Positions 57,810 to 64,000 of a DNA stretch of 64,000 nt are shown in pieces. The position numbers were made by a program, and so were the translations under genes. The stretch spans positions 20,333,144 to 20,397,143 of the forward strand of contig OU342634.1 in assembly GCA_910589415.1 (NCBI GenBank). The letters are read 5' to 3'. Below the pieces are notes generated by a model. It worked only from the letters and a program-made list of their open reading frames with translations, was not told the DNA's origin and searched no databases. Each line of letters opens with the position of its first letter. Within the stretch, counting starts at the first letter, position 1. Origin of the DNA: Malachius bipustulatus. Taxonomy: Eukaryota; Arthropoda; Insecta; Coleoptera; Melyridae.

Positions 57810-59714
57810 CTGAAAAAATATCAAAGTTGTATTAAGTGAGTAGGTATGTAGGTTTTAGTTATTGTGTAATTTGCAGTAATACATGAATAACACATCAAAA
57901 AAACGCGAACAAGAATTTTTGGAATTTCAAATTAAAGGTTTCTACTTATTATTATAGGTAGGTATTGCACGCCAGTTTAATTTGCAGAAAGGGCAGTAGC
58001 GCTTCGAACGGCGCTAACTGTAGAATATCTACATATTGATTGATCGATCAATAAAAATATTTGGCATCTAAATTCGGACCGATCGTAGCATGTTTGTCTC
58101 TAGTTGAAACTAAAATTTAATTAGGTTTAGGTAGGTAAATACAAAAACTTTACAAATTTTAATTGAAAAGCAATTTTAATGTCAGTGTCGATTCTTTTGG
58201 CCTTTCGCACAGTTTCCCCGACCTCGCAGCATTCATCAAAATTGACCTGCCTTTCCTGGCAGCTTTAGAGATCAACGAACTTCTTTCTATAGTACATTGA
58301 TTAAAACTAACATGATCACTCAACCGATAACATCATATATGCAATCAATTAGGCTGCTATTTGAAAATCTACACGAGCCAATATTAAATTTCAAAAGAAT
58401 GATCGGTCACTTTGTGAAAAAGCGAGTGCCAAATGGAACGTTGCAGGATTCTCGTTCAAACCAGTTTTCGCAAAAGCACTGGTCATCAATAAGAGCTTGA
58501 TTCTCCACGCTTGGAAACCGTGTTCATTATCAAAGGTGGGCACCTATCCCATCATCATGAGATGTAGGATTCTTATACTACCTATACGAAAGATGAGATT
58601 AAGAATTAAATATGAAAGATATCAGATTAAAAATTAGCGATGAACGATTAAAAATTACACTGCCAGAATAACATTTTTCTGTTATTGATTACTATTATTA
58701 GGGAGAATATTTTTCAGGCGTTTGTTTAATTATTATTTCTTATTTGGTGGTCTTAGGTATATTATAGGTAGGTAACAAATTTTATCTATATTTTGAAGAT
58801 TTGATGACTGTAAATTTTATAAAATTTGAGAAGCCAAGAACATGTAAATGCATGAGGATTTATGAGAGTATGGAAATCGTAAAGGATCTAAGAAACCGAG
58901 GTGATGGGTGAAAATGTTCAACTTCATATTTTGGATTTTCAAATATTTTTGAATTTTCCTAGTTTAGAGAATCTTGTTGTTTCGTCTTATTTGGCTGGGC
59001 TACGCCTTCCGGGCGTTCGACCATTTGCACATTTTTCTGTTTTGGGTCTTTCTAAGATACTGACGCAAGAGAATGTTTTATATTCGGTTATTGGTTAGTT
59101 AATACTAAATTGATATACACAGTTTACAGAAAAAATGATCCCTCAATCTGTCTGACTCTTATTGAGAGTTGTAAACGATAAGAGATTATTATTTAAGGTC
59201 ATATTTTGTCTAGGAGTATTTTATATTGAGAAAAATTAGGTCATGGAAAGCTAAAAGCTGGTACGTGCTATGAAAGTTAATGTGAGGCAATTACTAGTTG
59301 TGCTGTAGCATTTTCCAAGAATTTCCTGCCTGTTGCTTGAATCAGACATCATTACATGATTCCGCCATTATTTGCAAACAGAGTTTTGGCATACCATCAT
59401 ACACACATACAGTGTTTGTACCTACCTATATGTGGATATATGATCTTAAAATAAAATTATACAAACATGCATTACTTTGTATATTATCAAAACCCAAAAA
59501 TTGCTCGAATATTTACAAAAATTTAACAAATTCTCTGAACAGTAAGTAGTGCACATACTTGCCAATAAAATCAATACAAACGCTATGAAACAGATGGTTC
59601 TCTTATTTTAATTATAAAATAACATGGAAACTTGGGATATTAGAAATAAATAATTATATACATTATTATATATTATACCTACCAATTCCGTTTATTTATT
59701 CTTCTAATTCTAAT
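57810..59714. other. upstream flank or first intron of the icarapin-like gene
   Basis: The missing first coding exon on the minus strand should be here or further right, but no ATG followed by a hydrophobic stretch and a donor could be identified with confidence. Confidence 0.4.
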
Positions 59715-59861
59715 GCCCGTATTCACAAACGATAATTTCCTAAATAATTACGTAATTATTTAAATGAGTGAGATGGAGATATGCAGTTTTTTTGCAATAG
59801 AATGAGATGGGGATAATTGATTACGTAATTATTTAGGAAATTATCGTTTGTGAATACGGGC
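59715..59861. repeat. 147-bp MITE with about 42-bp inverted repeats
   Basis: GCCCGTATTCACAAACGATA then ATTTCCTAAATAATTACG at the left is exactly complementary to the right end, finishing TCGTTTGTGAATACGGGC. The loop is about 55 bp. Confidence 0.92.
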
Positions 59862-62800
59862 GTAAATGTTATTATTATTAATGTTTGACATTTACCGTCT
59901 GCGGTTTCGGTTTTCCGAAATGCTTTTCCGTTCCAGATTCCGGATTAATTTTAGCTCGGAGATTGGCAAATGATTTCTTGACTACTTGTATTTATTTTAT
60001 ATGGATGAATATCGCTGCCTACAAAGTAACCTTGCAAGGTATCTCGCTTCCTAAGAAACTCAAATCCTTGAAAATCTCTATGTAACATAAATACTTCGAT
60101 GAATCAGAGACACAATCATAACTAATATTATACGAACAAATGCGGCAGGTAACCATCGGTTGAACGTGTCATTTAATTATTAGTTTGCTTGCGTTTTGAT
60201 CGAAAAAGGTAAAAAAAAAATAATAAGCTTCGGAACATGTTCACGCATCAATTTTAATTAGTTTATTAATCAACGTGTCACACAAATAATTGATGAAAAC
60301 ACAACAATAAAATACCAGGGTCGTGGGTATTCCTTTCACTTATTTAGGTATAGGTAGTATTATAATAGGTATAGGTACCCGTTCACAGAAAAGCGAACAG
60401 TTTTCAATTTTTTAAAGGTTTTCTTTATCAAATAATTTTTTAGACTTTCAAAAAGAAGAATGTCTTAAGAATTCCTTAATACTTTCTGCTGAATTAAAAA
60501 AAAATAAATAAAATGTAACGTAAAAAAAATATTTTTAAGAAAAATCAAATGAAAATTGCATTTAATTGGGGAGGGAAGGTAGTGAAGAAGTATTTGAAAA
60601 GCTCCCCAATTTGTGTAGTCTGAACTTTATCAAATTTTAATTTGAAGCTATGATATAATTAGTATCCGTTATAGCATTGTAGATACCTATAGTTTTATTG
60701 AATTTATTTATTAAGAGACCTGTTAGTCAAGGGGGTAAATCATTTAAATGGAGGAACATTGATTTATGAGTTTTTTTGAGGTTTATTTCTTAATTTTAAT
60801 TTTTCACTCTTTACCAGTTTGAGAGATATTAAACCAGAATCTTCTTCGTGTGTGCATAATAATTAATGATTGGTGTTGGAAGCCTTTAGATACAGGATGT
60901 ATTCGACAGGACAGAACATAAGTCAAGTCCAGTTGTGTTGTTAACTCAATACATAATAGATTCAAAAGAATGATAAAATTACCTTTGCATTCATCCTCGT
61001 TAGCTGTTTTGCTTAGAGAAACTTATCTAACAGCAGAATTCGAATAAAAATTAGAATATCTCAACATAATAAAATTGCAAGGATGTATCCTGTAGATACA
61101 ATGTCAGATTTAGAGATACAGAGATGTATGAAATATTGTTCTAAGAAAGATATAATGAAACTTTTCCACGTGAGATTCTGGAAATGGCATATATAAATTT
61201 ACTAGACTGATGTAAAATTGGATTGCTAATGTAAAACTGATAAGAAACTTCATTAACCCACAACATGATCAAGAAACACTATTCCAGCTATAGCAATAAA
61301 TTTTAGGATTTTTTTTATGTAGCAATTTGCATAGTAGTTTACGAACCGGGTCTGTCGTGTAATTGTAATTTAACAATAATTACAATGTCGTGATTTATAA
61401 AACGGCAAAGGTTAAATGGGAAAAGTTTTAGGGGAAACTTAGTGCGTTTGATAACACTGATGGTTTCAGATTTACGATCGGTCAATTAGTTTTGGAAATA
61501 TCGGCCAAAGACCGAAAATAGCGGATTTCGTTTTTCGCACATAAATCCGAAACGGTTAATTTGACAGCTTTCCAAATGTGACATTATTCAGACACTTTTT
61601 TAAAACAAATAAGATAGCATGCATGACAGCAGGCTCAATCGTCTTTTGTTATTCCGCAACCCGCCTCAACTTTCATTTTTTTATGACCGTCATGTTGGAT
61701 TTTCATTGTCATTCTGTATTAAAAGAATTAAGGGAACCAAAAATCTACCATATTAAAAAAATTCTTCAAAAGTTTCTTCTTCTATTTTCATTTCACATTT
61801 CATAATATGAAAAAATAAAGATCTCAGGATAATGCAAAACATGATGTGAGACGTGATTCGAAAATATTCAGTATCTACCGCTCTAATTTCTCAGCATTCC
61901 CAAAGCTTTAGACCCCGGCTATAGCTCGAAAATAATTAAATAAATAGGATGGGGATGCATTTTATAATTAATTATAAATTGGGATGATAATATGTAGATT
62001 GTAATGTAAGGCATCAAATGGATAATTTTAATAAAACAACTTCTCATTAAAAACGAGAAATACTCTTGGTCATTATTATCTTGTTTATCAGACATCTCAT
62101 CTTGAAAGACCTATCTAGAGTGACAATTAATGGAGCACAAGGCTGCCAAATCTCTGACTGAATTTTTTTGCTACACAGACTAACCGACTGTGCCAATTAA
62201 AAATTCCCCAGTAAATATTTGGGTCGGCCGAATCAGATATCAAAAGGAAATGAGTGGTAAAACTCAAGTTCTGGAAAAATATATGCGTTCTATACTTATA
62301 AAAACAAAAATATTAATCGACTTCGGTGGTAAGCGTTTGCAGGAATTTTTTATTGAGTAGCAAAGGAAAAAGTATAATTTTTTATACCCTCCAAGATACA
62401 TACATACGATAAATAAGATACATACAGAATTCGACATCATACCTAAATTATAGAAATTTATGAAATTTATGATTCGTTAAATTCGTTATTTCTATATTTT
62501 AAGTATACGTATTAACAGACCTTGATTAAGATAAAAAATCAGGCAATACAGAAACAATACTGTTACATGCTATACCGTGAACGGCCAAAAGATATAGTAA
62601 TAAAGCTGCGCGGAAATTTAATGATAACACCCATTTTCCAACACAATCCCTGTTATTGGGTATTTGAATGTAAGTGGGCGGAAGTAATGAGGATAGCCGA
62701 CGTCAGATGCACACAGCCCAAATTGAATCCTGGACAGGTCGACACATCAGATAAGGTGGCCTTATCGATACACTACACGATAACATGCCTGTGGTCGATG

Positions 62801-62980
62801 CACTGAGTATCAAAGTTCTTGACTAAAAATGAATGTTCTGTAATTAATGTTAAAATACGGAATTTTATTACTTTAGTGAGTCACTGGTGCTGGTAACACC
62901 AGCTTGTGAATTTATTTTCATATTTTTCAAAATTTTCAAAAGACTTCTCAAGTAAAAAATGATTAATTTAGTATAGCAAT
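59862..62980. other. A+T-rich intergenic DNA, no gene seen
   Basis: No supportable exon. A 94-codon frame at 62522-62806 (plus) has no recognisable motif. Confidence 0.5.
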
Positions 62981-62984
62981 TCAG

Positions 62985-63270
62985 ATGCTTGATTCCACCA
63001 AGAATAAGACCGGGCAGAAATACACGTCGAGCCGCAGACGCTCATCCGTATCAGGTTTAGCTCGTTACACCTCGTACCACCCTATTTCAGACTTCTTTTA
63101 TGTATAGAACCGCATCACTTTGGAATAGCATTCCAAAGGGCGTGTTTCCCAAAGTATACAACCTAGAGAGATTCAAGGCTAACGTGAATCGATATCTCCG
63201 TTCATGCAAGGCTCCCAGAGCGTCATAGGGATTTCCCTGCAGTGCATGTGCATTTTCAATAAAAAAAAAG
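62985..63270 (+). mobile_element. 3'-end fragment of the Jockey/CR1-group LINE
   Basis: Bases 62985-63270 match 10694-10975 almost base for base: RNTRRAADAHPYQ-like coding, SIPKGVF, then APRAS and TAG, GGATTTCCCTGC and an A-rich tail (AATAAAAAAAAAG). The 5' end is cut inside the last coding part, the usual result of incomplete reverse transcription. The close match suggests that the family was active fairly recently. Confidence 0.9.
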
Positions 63271-63296
63271 ATTATAGCTCAATCGACTTAGGAGAA

Positions 63297-64000
63297 TCAA
63301 CGATTACTCAATACAAAAATTATTATTTGTAATTCAAATTCACCTACGTATTTTCTAGCCCGTCTCCGATATGCAATTATCTGCATCTGATAGCGGTTCA
63401 TTATCACTACTGTCGTCACTTTCGGTATTTCGTCATCGTCGACGCCTCCCATTTGAATAACTAAATTCTCCACCACAATGTCCATGGCACCTTCTTTGTC
63501 CATAAGCTCTTCTTCAAATTTCTTGGCATGACGGCACTTATTTGACCACTTTTCAGCTGTGTAGGCTGCGACAAATTCGTCACCTAAGTCCTGAACATGT
63601 AGATAATCGTGTGTAACATTTTTTTCTGCAACATAATGTTTCATATCCGCCCACACTAGCTCGATTGGGTTTATAGGTCTGAATGGTACGGCGGAAGACG
63701 TAAGACATTGTGGCCATGCAGCTGTAAAATTTGGTCAATCTGGAACATTTTGTGGATGGGCTTATTTAACTTAATTAATCTATTATGGAGCTCTGGCTTA
63801 AATAGACCTTTGTCAAAAGGTATTTGCTTATCCCACAACCATTGCTGCTTATCTGCCTTTTTACTAACCGAGGTGGGTGCCTTATTAACTTGCACGTTAT
63901 GATATGGTGCGTTATCGATGACGAGTACACTTCGGGCTGGTAAATTTGGGATAAGTTGTGTCTCTAGCCACTTCTTGTAATTTGTAAAATTCATGTCATC
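63297..64000 (-). pseudogene. DDE transposase of the IS630/Tc1-mariner group, long D-E spacing, frameshifted, runs off right edge
   Basis: The minus strand from the window edge gives MNFTNYKKWLETQLIPNLPA (63994), the second catalytic Asp in LVIDNAPYHNVQVNKAPT, a long insert, then LRLPPYHSDL and a stop at 63671. Two extra bases (TA) restore the frame: NPIELVWADMKHYV continues in the frame ending at 63297, with the catalytic Glu in NPIE. By my count 83 residues separate Asp and Glu, far more than the 34 of Tc1-type enzymes and close to the reported long-spaced DD82E lineage. The first Asp should lie outside the window. The enzyme would act as a cut-and-paste transposase, but this copy is broken. 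Confidence 0.85.

Noticed and set aside
62522..62806. 94-codon plus-strand frame
   Set aside because: No motif recognised. Likely non-coding.

Overview
This is a stretch of insect nuclear DNA: A+T-rich, with GT-AG introns and short TOP-type leader exons on ribosomal protein genes. It also carries an icarapin-like gene, a secreted protein family known from insects, and a heavy load of LINEs, SINEs, mariner-like elements and fold-back MITEs. The order cannot be fixed from the sequence. REAL GENES: only four host loci can be supported. RpL31 (minus, coding 40064-41380) and RpL9 (plus, coding 46232-49677) are complete, spliced and divergently placed, each with a non-coding leader exon starting in a pyrimidine tract. 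An icarapin-like gene (minus, exons 55185-57809) lacks its signal-peptide exon. A single exon at 53369-53950 (minus) encodes an unrecognised protein with a repeated NPDAEVFDVN motif and lies downstream in a compatible phase. MOBILE DNA: bases 1-2590 hold an uninterrupted RTE-type LINE reading frame that runs off the left edge. A decayed Jockey/CR1-group LINE is at 8437-10995, and a second 3' end of the same family is at 62985-63270. A decayed RNase-H-bearing LINE at 24825-27013 is split by a 5S-rRNA-like SINE. Two tRNA-headed SINEs (14811-15082, 39273-39503) have different heads but one shared tail. A mariner-like element with a frameshifted transposase (35061-36834) sits inside a MITE that is itself flanked by direct repeats. 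A second decayed DDE transposase reaches the right edge. At least eight long inverted-repeat elements with TA flanks, most beginning CAGGGTG, form nested or modular hairpins up to 1.2 kb. MOST NOTABLE: bases 16445-18063 are five tandem copies of a 320-324 bp unit, each with a complete type I hammerhead ribozyme fold. The array is flanked by a 21-bp near-identical direct repeat. This is the organisation of a retrozyme, a non-autonomous retroelement spread through ribozyme-cut circular RNA. Units 1, 4 and 5 keep every catalytic core base, units 2 and 3 share a core mutation, and a decayed relative lies at 24000-24284. An unrelated single-copy hammerhead with every catalytic core position intact and a bulged long stem I lies at 52028-52096. 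The remaining intergenic stretches are A+T-rich and show no supportable gene.
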